A stretch of 64,000 nt of DNA from Alphaproteobacteria bacterium (GTDB lineage: Bacteria; Pseudomonadota; Alphaproteobacteria; Reyranellales; Reyranellaceae): contig JAFKFK010000025.1 of the NCBI GenBank assembly GCA_017307275.1, positions 1-64,000 on the forward strand. The letters run 5' to 3'. Within the stretch, counting starts at the first letter, position 1, and every line of letters begins with the position of its first letter. Below, piece by piece: positions 34,733-43,406 of the stretch. The notes below the pieces were generated by a model. The model was not told the origin of the DNA. It worked only from the letters and a program-made list of their open reading frames with translations, and made no database searches. The position numbers and the translations under genes were made by a program.

Positions 34733-36202
34733 ATGGCCGACTTTGATCTAATCGTCCGCAACGCCAAGATCGTCACCGCCGAACGCCAGACCGAGGGCGA
34801 TATCGCCGTCAAAGGCGGTCAGGTCGTCGAGATCGGACCCGACATCAAAGGCAAGGGCACGCGCGAGATCGATGCCGGCGGCAAGTTCGTCCTGCCGGGT
34901 GGTGTCGACAGCCATTGCCATATCGAGCAGAAGTCGGGCTTCGGCATCATGTGCGCCGACGACTTCTACTCCGGCACTGTTTCCGCTGCTTTCGGCGGCA
35001 CCACGACCGTGATCCCCTTTGCGGCCCAGCATCGCGGCATGTCGCTGCGCCAGGTGGTGAAGGACTATCACGAGGCCGCGACGCCCAAGGCGGTGATCGA
35101 CTACGCCTTCCATCTGATCGTCACCGATCCGACGGAGCAGGTGCTGGGCCAGGAACTGCCGGCGCTGATCCGGGACGGCTACACCTCGTTCAAGATCTAC
35201 ATGACCTACGATGCGATGAAGGTCAGCGACTACCAGATCCTGGACATCCTGGCGTTGGCCCGCCGGGACGGGGCACTGGTCATGGTGCATGCCGAGAACC
35301 ACGACATGATCCAGTGGCTGGCGCATCACCTGATCGAGCAGGGCCACGGCGCGCCCAAGTTCCATGCCATCGCCCATGCACGGATTGCCGAGGCCGAGGC
35401 GACCAACCGGGCAATCTCGCTGGCTCGGCTGGTCGACGCGCCGTTGCTGCTCGTGCACATGTCTGAAGTCGAAGCCATCGAGACGCTGCGCCAGGCCCAG
35501 AAGAAGGGCCTGAAGATCTTCGGCGAGACTTGCCCGCAGTACATCGCGCTGACCGCCGACGACATGGACAAGCCGGGCGTCGAAGGCGCCATGTGGTGCT
35601 GCAGCCCGCCGCCGCGCGATTCGGAAGCGCAGGAAGCCGTGTGGGCCGCGCTGAAGGACGGCACCTTCCAAACCTTCTCGTCGGATCACGCGCCCTATCA
35701 GTTCAATACCGGCGGCAAGATCCCGAAGGGCGACAAGACGACCTTCAAGGAAATGGCCAACGGCGTGCCGGGCCTGGAGATCCGCCTGCCCATGCTGTTC
35801 TCGGAGGGCGTGCAGAAGGGCCGCATCACCCTGCAGCAGTTCGTGGCGTTGACTTCGGCCAACCACGCCAAGCTCTACGGCCTCTATCCCAAGAAGGGCA
35901 CGATTGCCGTCGGCTCCGACGCTGACTTCGCGATCTGGGACGCCGACAAGGACGTCACGGTCCGCTGGAAGGACCTGCACGACAATGTCGGCTACTCGCC
36001 CTACGAAGGCCGCCAGCTCAAGGGCTGGCCGATTACCGTGGTGAGCCGCGGCCGGGTCGTGGTCGAGGGCGGCAAGCTCAACGCCGAGCGCGGCTCCGGC
36101 CAGTTCCTGCCCTGTGCGTCGCCGGATTCCGCCAAGCCGCAGGGCCAGACCGCGCCCGAACTGCAGGCCATGTCCCGCTTCGGCCTGAAGCCGCTGTTTT
36201 AG
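34733..36202 (+). CDS. hydA: dihydropyrimidinase / D-hydantoinase
   Basis: A 489-residue cyclic amidohydrolase. Metal ligands are His61 and His63 (DSHCHIEQ), the carboxylated-Lys position Lys154 (TSFKIYMTYDAMK), His186 (VMVHAENHD) and the Asp in SSDHAPYQF. Hydantoinases open dihydrouracil or 5-substituted hydantoins to N-carbamoyl amino acids. The next gene hydrolyses exactly that product in the D configuration, so D-hydantoinase activity is the most economical reading. An upstream AAGGA gives the ATG. Confidence 0.94.
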   Translation: MADFDLIVRNAKIVTAERQTEGDIAVKGGQVVEIGPDIKGKGTREIDAGGKFVLPGGVDSHCHIEQKSGFGIMCADDFYSGTVSAAFGGTTTVIPFAAQHRGMSLRQVVKDYHEAATPKAVIDYAFHLIVTDPTEQVLGQELPALIRDGYTSFKIYMTYDAMKVSDYQILDILALARRDGALVMVHAENHDMIQWLAHHLIEQGHGAPKFHAIAHARIAEAEATNRAISLARLVDAPLLLVHMSEVEAIETLRQAQKKGLKIFGETCPQYIALTADDMDKPGVEGAMWCCSPPPRDSEAQEAVWAALKDGTFQTFSSDHAPYQFNTGGKIPKGDKTTFKEMANGVPGLEIRLPMLFSEGVQKGRITLQQFVALTSANHAKLYGLYPKKGTIAVGSDADFAIWDADKDVTVRWKDLHDNVGYSPYEGRQLKGWPITVVSRGRVVVEGGKLNAERGSGQFLPCASPDSAKPQGQTAPELQAMSRFGLKPLF

Positions 36203-36215
36203 AGGAGAGAAGAAC

Positions 36216-37166
36216 GTGTCCCGTCGTCTGAAGGTCTCTTCCGCCCAGCTCGGGCCGATCCATCGCGCCGACAGCCGTGCAAGCGTGGTAAAGCGCATGA
36301 TGGAGATGCTGAAGGAGGCCGATTCGCGCGGCTCGAAGTTCGTGGTGTTCCCCGAGCTGGCGCTCACGACCTTCTTCCCACGCTACTGGATGGAAGACCC
36401 CAACGAGGTCGAGAAGTACTTCGAAAGCCAGATGCCGAGCCCCGAGACGCTGCCGCTGTTCGAGCTGGCGCGCTCCAAGGGCATCGGCTTCTACCTGGGC
36501 TATGCCGAGCGGACCGAGGAGGGCGGCAAGCCGCACCACTTCAACACCTCGATCCTGGTCGGGCCCGACGGTCGGCTGGTCGGCAAGTACCGCAAGGTCC
36601 ATCTGCCGGGTCACGACGATCACCGCCCGAACGTGCCGTACCAGCACCTCGAAAAGAAGTATTTCGAGGTCGGCGACTTCGGCTTCAACGTCTGGAAGAT
36701 GTTCAAGGACGACGTCATCGTCGGCCAGTGCATTTGCAACGACCGGCGCTGGCCCGAGACTTTCCGCGTCATGGGGCTGAAGGGCGCCGAGATGGTCGTG
36801 CTGGGCTACAACACGCCGAGCGACAACGTCTATGCGCCGCACGAGCCGCCGTATCTCCGCGTGTTCCACCACATGCTGTCGCTGCAGGCCGCGGCCTACC
36901 AGAACGGCATCTGGGTCGTGGCCACCGCCAAGGCCGGCAAGGAAGACGGCTTCTGGCTGCACGGTGGTTCGGTGATCGTGGCGCCGACCGGCGAGGTCGT
37001 GGCCAAGGGCACGACCGAGGAGGACGAGGTCATCTCCTACGACTGCGACCTCGCGCTCGGCGAGTACATCCGCAACACCACCTTCAACTTCGCCAAGCAT
37101 CGCCGGCCGGAGCACTACAAGCTCATTGCCGAACGGGCCGGCGTCAAAGTGGAGCCGAGTAACTGA
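36216..37166 (+). CDS. N-carbamoyl-D-amino-acid amidohydrolase (nitrilase superfamily)
   Basis: A 316-residue enzyme similar along its whole length to Agrobacterium D-carbamoylase. The catalytic triad is intact: Glu47 (VFPELALTTFF), Lys127 (GKYRKVHLPGH) and Cys174 (CICNDRRWPE). It converts N-carbamoyl-D-amino acids to D-amino acids, CO2 and NH3. The GTG start is 13 bp after the hydantoinase stop, with GAGGAGAGAAG between, so the two enzymes are made together. The combination is the classical D-hydantoinase route. Confidence 0.94.
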   Translation: MSRRLKVSSAQLGPIHRADSRASVVKRMMEMLKEADSRGSKFVVFPELALTTFFPRYWMEDPNEVEKYFESQMPSPETLPLFELARSKGIGFYLGYAERTEEGGKPHHFNTSILVGPDGRLVGKYRKVHLPGHDDHRPNVPYQHLEKKYFEVGDFGFNVWKMFKDDVIVGQCICNDRRWPETFRVMGLKGAEMVVLGYNTPSDNVYAPHEPPYLRVFHHMLSLQAAAYQNGIWVVATAKAGKEDGFWLHGGSVIVAPTGEVVAKGTTEEDEVISYDCDLALGEYIRNTTFNFAKHRRPEHYKLIAERAGVKVEPSN

Positions 37167-37167
37167 C

Positions 37168-37794
37168 ATGCAATACGCCGTCGACGACGTGAACCATCAC
37201 GACCGCTACAAGATCCTGACTGCCTTCGTGCTGCCGCGTCCCATCGCCTGGGTGACGACGCTGGGGCCGACCGGTGTCGTCAATGCCGCGCCGTTCAGCT
37301 TCTTCAACGTGTTTGCCGAAGACCCGCCGCTTTGCATGTTCGCCATCAACAAGCGGCCGGACGGGCGGATCAAGGACACCTGGACGAACATCGAGCGCAC
37401 CGGCCAGTTCGTGGTCAATTTGACCGACGAGCCGCTGGCGCGGGTGATGCACGATTCGAGCGGCGACTTCCCGCCGAACGTCGGCGAGCCCGACTATCTC
37501 GGCCTGAAGCTCGCGCCGTCGGTCGACGTCAAGGTGCCGCGACTGGCCGATGCGCCGTGGTCGATGGAGTGCAAGACCTGGCAGGTCATCAACGTCAAGG
37601 ACGACCGCCAGCTTGTCATCGGCGAGGGGCTGCGCTTCCACATCCGCGACGAGCTGTGGGACCCCAAGGCGATGCGCGTCCACATGGACAAGTATCATCC
37701 GGTCGGGCGCATGTTCGCCGACCGCTACTGCCGCACCGACGATCGGATGGAATTTCCGGCGGCGCCCGTCGTAAAGGCCGAGGCTGCCGAGTAG
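37168..37794 (+). CDS. flavin reductase family (FMN-binding split barrel) protein
   Basis: A 208-residue protein with the flavin reductase-like fold. LPRPIAWVTTLGPTGVVNAAPFSFFNVFAEDPPLCMFAI is the FMN-binding core and TGQFVVNLTDEPLA the second signature. Members give reduced flavin to monooxygenases or act alone as FMN enzymes. The ATG 37168 lies right after the carbamoylase stop, so it is in the same operon. Its role in hydantoin use is not known from precedent that I can recall; a link to ring oxidation is a guess. Confidence 0.88.
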   Translation: MQYAVDDVNHHDRYKILTAFVLPRPIAWVTTLGPTGVVNAAPFSFFNVFAEDPPLCMFAINKRPDGRIKDTWTNIERTGQFVVNLTDEPLARVMHDSSGDFPPNVGEPDYLGLKLAPSVDVKVPRLADAPWSMECKTWQVINVKDDRQLVIGEGLRFHIRDELWDPKAMRVHMDKYHPVGRMFADRYCRTDDRMEFPAAPVVKAEAAE

Positions 37795-37797
37795 GGA

Positions 37798-38472
37798 TCA
37801 GCCCCAGGCCAGCCTGGTCCGCCCAATCGCCATCGAGACGGCGGCCTGGCTGGGCTCGACCACGGGGAGACCGACGTGGCGCTGGAGCCGGTCGCGATAG
37901 CGCGCCATGCCGGCGCAACCCATGACCAGCACGTCGGCGCCGTCCTCGTCACGCAGCTCGGCGGCGACTTCGGCCATGCGGCTGAAAGTGCGCGCTTCGT
38001 CGCTGAGTTCGACGACGCCCAGCCCAATCGCCCGATCGCCGGCCATGCGGTCGTTCAGCCCCATCTGGCCGACATAGCGCAGGTGGCGCGGAATCGACTT
38101 CCGCAGGATGGAGATGACGCCGAAACGTTGGCCGAGCGTCAGCGCCGTCAGGATGCCGCACTCGGCGATGCCGAGGACCGGCTTCTGAGTCAGTTCGCGT
38201 GCCGCATGCAGGCCGGGGTCGGAGTAGCAGGCGATGACGAAGGCTGAGCAATCGTTGCCGCGCTTCTTCACCATCGCGCCGATCAGGCCGACGACCTGTT
38301 CGACATGCGCCTGGCTTTCGATGCCGGGCGGACCATCCTTCAAAGTGATGCACTCGATGACCGGACCGCCATTGATGCGCAGCGGATCCATCGCGGCATC
38401 GATGCCTTTGGTCACGGCTTCGGTGGAGTTCGGGTTGATGACCAGGATGCGGTCGGATCTGGGCTCGGGCAT
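37798..38472 (-). CDS. aspartate/glutamate/hydantoin racemase
   Basis: A 224-residue racemase. The N-terminus ILVINPNSTEAVTKGI is the hydantoin racemase signature. The two catalytic Cys are Cys82 (VIACYSDPG) and Cys186 (VMGCAGMA), the same symmetric pair as in known hydantoin racemases. It would interconvert D- and L-5-substituted hydantoins, supplying the D form for the hydantoinase. The start is ATG 38472. It is on the opposite strand to the hydantoinase genes and divergent from the ABC importer, but functionally completes the set. Confidence 0.9.
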   Translation of the reverse strand: MPEPRSDRILVINPNSTEAVTKGIDAAMDPLRINGGPVIECITLKDGPPGIESQAHVEQVVGLIGAMVKKRGNDCSAFVIACYSDPGLHAARELTQKPVLGIAECGILTALTLGQRFGVISILRKSIPRHLRYVGQMGLNDRMAGDRAIGLGVVELSDEARTFSRMAEVAAELRDEDGADVLVMGCAGMARYRDRLQRHVGLPVVEPSQAAVSMAIGRTRLAWG

Positions 38473-38558
38473 GGCGCCGAAGATGGCCTCTAAATTGCTA
38501 TTCAACAATGGCTGATCTAACGTCGCCGCCTGGGGAAAATAGGAAGGGAGGCTTTCGA

Positions 38559-39410
38559 ATGATAAACCGCCGTCTGGTCGCGTTCGCTGTTGCGGCGCTG
38601 ATCGCAGCAGGCCCTGCGCTGGCCCAAGAGAAGAAGCCGCCACTGCGTACGGGTGTCGACGGAACCTTTGCGCCACACGCCATGCCCAAGCTGGGCGGCG
38701 GCGTCGAAGGGTTCCAGATCGACCTTTTCAACGAGGTCGCCAAGCGCATGAAGCGCGAGATCGTCATCGATGCCGTGAGCTTCTCGACCCTGATCCCGGG
38801 CATGCAGGCCGGCCGCTACGATTTCATCGCCGCGCCGACGACCGTGACCAAGGGTCGGGCCGAGAACATGCTGTTCACGGCGGGCTACATCTGGACGTCC
38901 TTCCAATTCGGCATCAAGAAGGGCAGCGCGCCGATCAAGGGATGGGAAGACCTCAAGGGCAAGGCCGTCGCCGTCAACAAGGGCACGCCCTACGAGAAGC
39001 TCGCCAAGGAGATGGGCGAGAAGCACGGCTTCACCGTGCAGGTCTACGACACGCAGCCGGACGCAACGCAGGCCGTGCTCTCAGGCCGTGCCTACGCCAC
39101 CTTGGGCGGCAACACGACGATCGTCTACGCCGCGTCGAAGAACCCGCAGTTCATCGCGGACCTTGAGCTCAAGGAGACGCGCGCGCACTGGGCGGCCCCC
39201 GTGCCGAAGAGCAATCCGCAGCTTCGCGCCGAACTCCAGGATGCACTCGATTGCATGAAGAAGGACGGCACGATCGCCAAGATGGCGGAGAAGTGGTTCG
39301 GCAAGAAGCCCGAGGCCGACGACCTCGCCGTGGTGATCACGCCGGGCTACGGCGTGCCGGGCATGCCGGGCTACGATCCCACTCCCCATGAACTGAAGTG
39401 CGGCGGCTGA
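38559..39410 (+). CDS. polar amino acid ABC transporter, periplasmic binding protein
   Basis: A 283-residue family 3 solute-binding protein. A Sec signal (NRRLVAFAVAALIAAGPALAQ) is followed by PLRTGVDGTFAPHAMPKLGG and EGFQIDLFNEVAKRM, the common start of this fold, and PGMQAGRYDFIAAPTTVT. The strong site AGGAAGGGAGG is 8 bp before ATG 38559. It is the first gene of a complete importer, and its position beside hydantoin genes suggests hydantoin, carbamoyl amino acid or amino acid uptake. Confidence 0.93.
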   Translation: MINRRLVAFAVAALIAAGPALAQEKKPPLRTGVDGTFAPHAMPKLGGGVEGFQIDLFNEVAKRMKREIVIDAVSFSTLIPGMQAGRYDFIAAPTTVTKGRAENMLFTAGYIWTSFQFGIKKGSAPIKGWEDLKGKAVAVNKGTPYEKLAKEMGEKHGFTVQVYDTQPDATQAVLSGRAYATLGGNTTIVYAASKNPQFIADLELKETRAHWAAPVPKSNPQLRAELQDALDCMKKDGTIAKMAEKWFGKKPEADDLAVVITPGYGVPGMPGYDPTPHELKCGG

Positions 39411-39419
39411 TCCGAACCG

Positions 39420-40163
39420 ATGGTTCAAAAGCACATTGTAGAAGCCCGCGGCATCCACAAGCATTTCGGCCCCCTTCATGTCCTGAAGGGGGTCGATCTT
39501 CAGGTGGATGAACGCGAGCTGGTGTTCGTCATCGGGCCGTCGGGCTCGGGCAAGTCGACCCTGCTGCGTTGCCTCAACCGGCTGGAGGAGCCTTCCTCCG
39601 GTTCGGTCGTGGTCGACGGCATCGACATGCTCGACCCGAGGACCGACATCAACCATGCGCGTCAACGCATCGGCATGGTGTTCCAGTCGTTCAATCTCTA
39701 TCCGCACATGACCGCGCTGGGCAACGTCACGCTGGCGTTGCGCAAGGTGGCGGGCAAGAGCCGCGCCGAAGCCGATGCGCTCGCCCGCAAGGCGCTGGAG
39801 CGGGTCGGGCTCGCGGACCGTGCAGATCATACGCCGGGTCAGCTCTCCGGCGGCCAGCAGCAGCGGGTCGCCATCGCGCGCTCCATCGCGCTCGAACCGC
39901 GGGTCATGCTGTTCGACGAACCGACCAGCGCGCTCGATCCCGAGCTGGTAGGGTCGGTGCTGGAGGTCATGCGGTCGTTGCGTGAAACCGGCATGACCAT
40001 GATCGTCGTCAGCCACGAGATGGGCTTCGCGCGCAACGCCGCGGACCGCGTCGTCTTCATGGACGATGGCCTGATCGTAGAGCAGGGGCCGCCAGCTGCC
40101 ATCTTCGAGAACCCGACCCACGAGCGCACGCGGGCGTTCATCGGGCAAATCCAGAGACACTGA
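39420..40163 (+). CDS. polar amino acid ABC transporter, ATPase (GlnQ-like)
   Basis: A 247-residue ATPase. Walker [11 protein letters not shown]-loop region [17 protein letters not shown], signature [15 protein letters not shown], Walker [15 protein letters not shown] and the H-loop [14 protein letters not shown] are all intact. The HMTALGNV wording is typical of GlnQ/HisP-type ATPases. The stop overlaps the start of the first permease (TGATG). Confidence 0.96.
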   Translation: MVQKHIVEARGIHKHFGPLHVLKGVDLQVDERELVFVIGPSGSGKSTLLRCLNRLEEPSSGSVVVDGIDMLDPRTDINHARQRIGMVFQSFNLYPHMTALGNVTLALRKVAGKSRAEADALARKALERVGLADRADHTPGQLSGGQQQRVAIARSIALEPRVMLFDEPTSALDPELVGSVLEVMRSLRETGMTMIVVSHEMGFARNAADRVVFMDDGLIVEQGPPAAIFENPTHERTRAFIGQIQRH

Positions 40164-40843
40164 TGGGTGGTTGGGACCGTTTCGTCGAGACCTTCTTCAA
40201 CGCGAAGGTCATGGCGAAGTATCTGCCGGACATCCTGTCGGGCATGGTGGTGACAATCGAGCTTGCGCTCCTGATCGTCGTCACCGGCCTTGCGGCGGGG
40301 CTTGCGCTGGCGCTGCTGCGCTCGCTCGGCATCCGGCCGCTGAACTGGCTGATCATCTTCATCGTCGACCTGTTCCGGTCGCTGCCGCCGCTGGTGATCA
40401 TCGTCCTGATGTATTTCGGGCTACCCTATGCCGGGCCGTCGCCGTCGGGCTTCGTCTCGACCTGGCTGTCGCTCGCTTTGGTGCTGATGGCCTTCTCCGA
40501 GGAGATCTTCTGGGCCGGTATCACGTCTATCCATCACGGCCAGTGGGAGGCGTCGCGCTCGACCGGGCTTTCCTACGGCCAGACCCTGTTCAACGTGATC
40601 CTGCCGCAGGCGTTTCGCCTCACCATCCCGCCGCTCACCAACCGCACCATCGCCATCACCAAGGGCACGGCGCTGGGCACGGTCGTCGCTGTCACGGAGA
40701 TACTGGGGCAGGCGAGTTCGGCCGTATCGAACTCCTACAATCCGTCGCCGCTGATGATGGGCGCCGCAGCCTACATCGTGCTGTTCTTCCCGGTGGTCGT
40801 CGCGGCCCGCTGGATCGAAACCAAGTTCGCCTGGAAGCGGTGA
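40163..40843 (+). CDS. polar amino acid ABC transporter, permease 1
   Basis: A 226-residue inner-membrane permease with about five helices. The EAA-type loop coupling to the ATPase is SIHHGQWEASRSTGLSYGQTLFNVILPQAFR. The N-terminal YLPDILSGMVVTIELALLIVV is the usual HisMQ-type start. It forms a heterodimer with the next gene and overlaps the ATPase stop by 3 bp. Confidence 0.94.
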   Translation: MGGWDRFVETFFNAKVMAKYLPDILSGMVVTIELALLIVVTGLAAGLALALLRSLGIRPLNWLIIFIVDLFRSLPPLVIIVLMYFGLPYAGPSPSGFVSTWLSLALVLMAFSEEIFWAGITSIHHGQWEASRSTGLSYGQTLFNVILPQAFRLTIPPLTNRTIAITKGTALGTVVAVTEILGQASSAVSNSYNPSPLMMGAAAYIVLFFPVVVAARWIETKFAWKR

Positions 40844-40853
40844 GGGCGACGCA

Positions 40854-41519
40854 ATGATCCAGACCTTCTTCAACCCGGAGATCATCGTCGCGGCCTGGCC
40901 GATCGTGATGTCGGGCCTGTGGAACACGATCCTGCTGTCGCTGATCGTGGTGCCGCTCGGCCTGCTCGGTGGGCTGATCCTGGCGCTCCTGGCGTCGATC
41001 CGCCATCCGCTGGTGCGGTGGCCGCTGATGGCCTGGGTCGATTTCTTCCGCGCCTTCCCGCCGCTGGTGCTGCTGGTCCTGCTGTTCGCCGGCCTGCCTT
41101 TTGCCGGGCTGGAACTGGGCGGCTTTGCCTGCGTGGCCATCGCCTTCTTCCTCAACACCGGATCCTACTATGGCGAGATCTTTCGGGCCGGCATCGACTC
41201 CGTACCTGCCGGCCAGGTCGAAGCGGCGCGCTCGACGGGCCTCAGCCGCATGCAGGCGATGCGCTACGTCGTGTTGCCTCAGGCCGTGCGCAACGTGCTG
41301 CCCGACCTGCTGTCCAACACCCTTGAAGTGGTGAAACTCACTTCGCTCGGCAGCGTGGTCGCCGTACCGGAGCTGCTCTACGAAGCGCGGCAGGCGCAGA
41401 GCGTCACCTACAATCCGACGCCGATCGTCATGGCGGCGGTGATCTACTTCCTGATCCTGTGGCCGCTGGTCCGCTTGCTCAGCCGCCTGGAGAACCGCGC
41501 CCTGGCGGGGCGTCGCTAG
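40854..41519 (+). CDS. polar amino acid ABC transporter, permease 2
   Basis: A 221-residue permease, similar in plan to the previous one. EAA loop: SVPAGQVEAARSTGLSRMQAMRYVVLPQAVRN. It starts 10 bp downstream of permease 1. Its TAG stop interlocks with the TAG stop of the convergent MliC-like gene (CTAG). Confidence 0.94.
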   Translation: MIQTFFNPEIIVAAWPIVMSGLWNTILLSLIVVPLGLLGGLILALLASIRHPLVRWPLMAWVDFFRAFPPLVLLVLLFAGLPFAGLELGGFACVAIAFFLNTGSYYGEIFRAGIDSVPAGQVEAARSTGLSRMQAMRYVVLPQAVRNVLPDLLSNTLEVVKLTSLGSVVAVPELLYEARQAQSVTYNPTPIVMAAVIYFLILWPLVRLLSRLENRALAGRR

Positions 41520-41908
41520 CTCTTCGCGGCGACGCAGCCGGAGTAGGTCATCGCCTTGCCTTCCTCGACGAAGGCGGTGTCGCCCTTGCTCCAGAACACG
41601 AACGATTCGTCGGCGTTGGCGTAGCGAATGCCTGAACCCGATAGGGTCTGCGGCAGGTTGAGTTTCCGCCCGTCACTCAGCGCAATCGCGACGCGACCGC
41701 CGGGGATCGGCTGGCCGTTCGGCGCCGTGCGCGTAGGGCCGTTGAAATATTCCGCGGCGATGGTCTTGTTCTGCGCGCACGTGTAGCGAACGCTCGATGC
41801 GGGTTGTTCGGCCGCCGCGGGTTTGACAGGAGGGCCGCCGCTGCAGGCGGCAGCCGCGAATGCCAGCGGCAGGAGGAGGGATCGAACTGTCGCTCTGCGC
41901 ATGGTCAT
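41516..41908 (-). CDS. MliC-like lipoprotein (C-type lysozyme inhibitor family)
   Basis: A 130-residue predicted lipoprotein: the signal SLLLPLAFAAAACSG ends in a lipobox AAAC. The body has the MliC-type pattern: VRYTCAQNKTIAAEYFNG, the VAIALSDGRKLNLPQTLSGSGIRYAN block and FVFWSKGDTAFVEEG, with a final Cys (SGC) for a disulfide to the first. The SGSGIRY...FWSKGD core matches the lysozyme inhibitor loop. It may protect peptidoglycan from host or predator lysozyme. ATG 41908 or 41902 follows GGGAG. Confidence 0.78.
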   Translation of the reverse strand: MTMRRATVRSLLLPLAFAAAACSGGPPVKPAAAEQPASSVRYTCAQNKTIAAEYFNGPTRTAPNGQPIPGGRVAIALSDGRKLNLPQTLSGSGIRYANADESFVFWSKGDTAFVEEGKAMTYSGCVAAKS

Positions 41909-41989
41909 CGTCTCCCGGGCTGGATCGTCGGTTGCCCATCCCATAGCCTACACCGAACGGCGATACATAACGCCAGGGAGGAACTGCCG

Positions 41990-42958
41990 ATGCATTCGAT
42001 CGTCCGCGTGCTTGCGGGTTGCCTGTTGGCATTTGGTCTCGTCCAGCACGCCGGAGCGCAAACCAACTGGCCCGAGAAACCTGTGAAGCTGGTGGTCGGT
42101 TTCACTGCCGGCAGCGCCACCGACGTCACCGCGCGCTTGTTCGCGCAGAAATTCACCGAAGCCTGGGGCCAGCCGGTGGTGGTCGAGAACATTGCGGGCA
42201 ATTCCGGCGCCATCGGCGTCGATCGCGTCGCCAAGGCCGTGCCCGACGGTTACACGCTGATGTGGTCGGGCAATGCAGCTATCACCATCCTGCCCAGCAT
42301 GCAGGCACTGCCTTTCGATCCTCTGAAGGACCTGACGCCGATTTCGACTTCGCTGGTCATGCCGTCGGTCTTCGTGGTGAACAACGACCTGCCGGTGAAG
42401 TCGATCGCCGAGCTGATTGCCTACGCCAAGGCCAACCCCGGTAAGCTGTCCTATGGCACGCCGGGCGTCGGCACGCCGCAGCATATCGCAGGCGAACTGT
42501 TCGCCCACCTCGCCGGAATCAAGATGGAGCACATCCCCTACCGCGGCGCCAACCTCACCGACGTGATGAGCGGTGTCGTGCCGGTGGGCATTCAGAACGC
42601 AGGTGCCGCCATGCAGCTGGTGCGTGACGGCCGCGTGCGCGGCATTGCCGTCACCTCGCTAAAGCGCACCGCTTCGGCACCTGACCTGCCGACCTTGGCG
42701 GAGCAGGGCTTTCCGGGCTTCGAGGCGACATCGTGGTTCGCGCTGATGGGGCCGGCCGGACTGCCCAAGCCCATCGTGGACAAGGTGCGGGCAGAATCGC
42801 TGAAGGCGCTGGCCGATCCGGAACTGAAGAAGAAGATTGCCGCGATGGGCCTCGATCTTGTCGGCAGCACGCCGGAGGAAACCCGCGCGGCCATCGCCGC
42901 CGACATCCCGAAATGGGCCAAGGTGATCAAGGACGCAGGCATCAAGCCGGGCCAGTAG
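41990..42958 (+). CDS. Bug-family (tripartite tricarboxylate transporter) solute-binding protein
   Basis: A 322-residue Bug/TctC receptor. Sec signal LAGCLLAFGLVQHAGAQ, then NWPEKPVKLVVGFTAGSATDVTAR, VVVENIAGNSGAIGVDRVAKAVPDGYTL and LPTLAEQGFPGFEATSWFALMGPAG. A strong AGGGAGGA site precedes ATG 41990. Like the copy at 28601 it has no TctA/TctB partner nearby. It lies at the end of the hydantoin/ABC region, so a carboxylate or amino-acid-like ligand is plausible. Confidence 0.93.
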   Translation: MHSIVRVLAGCLLAFGLVQHAGAQTNWPEKPVKLVVGFTAGSATDVTARLFAQKFTEAWGQPVVVENIAGNSGAIGVDRVAKAVPDGYTLMWSGNAAITILPSMQALPFDPLKDLTPISTSLVMPSVFVVNNDLPVKSIAELIAYAKANPGKLSYGTPGVGTPQHIAGELFAHLAGIKMEHIPYRGANLTDVMSGVVPVGIQNAGAAMQLVRDGRVRGIAVTSLKRTASAPDLPTLAEQGFPGFEATSWFALMGPAGLPKPIVDKVRAESLKALADPELKKKIAAMGLDLVGSTPEETRAAIAADIPKWAKVIKDAGIKPGQ

Positions 42959-42997
42959 ACAGTACGGCTGGCCGGCTCCGGCCGCGAGGAGTAGAAT

Positions 42998-43022
42998 TGC
43001 ACGATCGCAAGGGGATCGTGCA
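42998..43022 (+). promoter_or_regulatory. hairpin covering the start codon and holding the SD in its loop
   Basis: TGCACGATC (42998-43006) and GATCGTGCA (43014-43022) form a perfect 9-bp stem. The 7-base loop GCAAGGG contains the ribosome-binding site, and the last stem base is the A of the start ATG. This could gate translation of the small membrane protein gene that follows. Confidence 0.5.
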
Positions 43023-43375
43023 TGTCGGGCAGATCCATCCTCATGGCCATTGCGCTCAGCCTCTGGTTTCTCATCTCGGTGGCCGTCTTCGCGACCGTGG
43101 CTTATGCCGGCTTTATCGGCGTGGGCGTCGTCGGCCTCTTGATGTGGTTCATCTGGACGATGGTCGAATTCGATACCGACGCTCCCATGGGAAGCGAGCT
43201 TTCGGCCGGCCTTCTGGCCCGTCGGGTCGAAGCGAAGGCGGGACGGTCGAGCGAGGAGCGAGCGTCTTCGTTAGGCGAATGGCTGTTCGCCATACAATCC
43301 GTCCGCTTCTACCGCCAGCTCGGGGCGGCGCTGGCGGTGGTCGGTATCGGCGGGTTCCTGATTTTCCAGATCTGA
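43022..43375 (+). CDS. small two- to three-helix membrane protein of unknown function
   Basis: A 117-residue protein not assigned to a family. Residues about 8-50 hold two closely spaced hydrophobic helices (LMAIALSLWFLISVAVFATV; GFIGVGVVGLLMWFIW), then a soluble stretch (EFDTDAPMGSELSAG...) and a final hydrophobic segment (LGAALAVVGIGGFLIFQI). It is likely in the inner membrane. Its ATG is inside a perfect hairpin with the ribosome-binding site in the loop, suggesting controlled translation. Confidence 0.72.
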   Translation: MSGRSILMAIALSLWFLISVAVFATVAYAGFIGVGVVGLLMWFIWTMVEFDTDAPMGSELSAGLLARRVEAKAGRSSEERASSLGEWLFAIQSVRFYRQLGAALAVVGIGGFLIFQI

Positions 43376-43406
43376 CCCGGACCCGAACCCGAACACCACT
43401 CGCCGA

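Noticed and set aside
38494..38509. Short dyad ATTG-N8-CAAT between the racemase and the ABC importer
   Set aside because: The arms are only 4 bp, AT-rich and common, and no regulator gene lies nearby.
42970..42983. GGCCGG-CT-CCGGCC hairpin after the second Bug gene
   Set aside because: The loop is too short unless the stem is cut to 5 bp, and no T-run follows, so it is not a convincing terminator.
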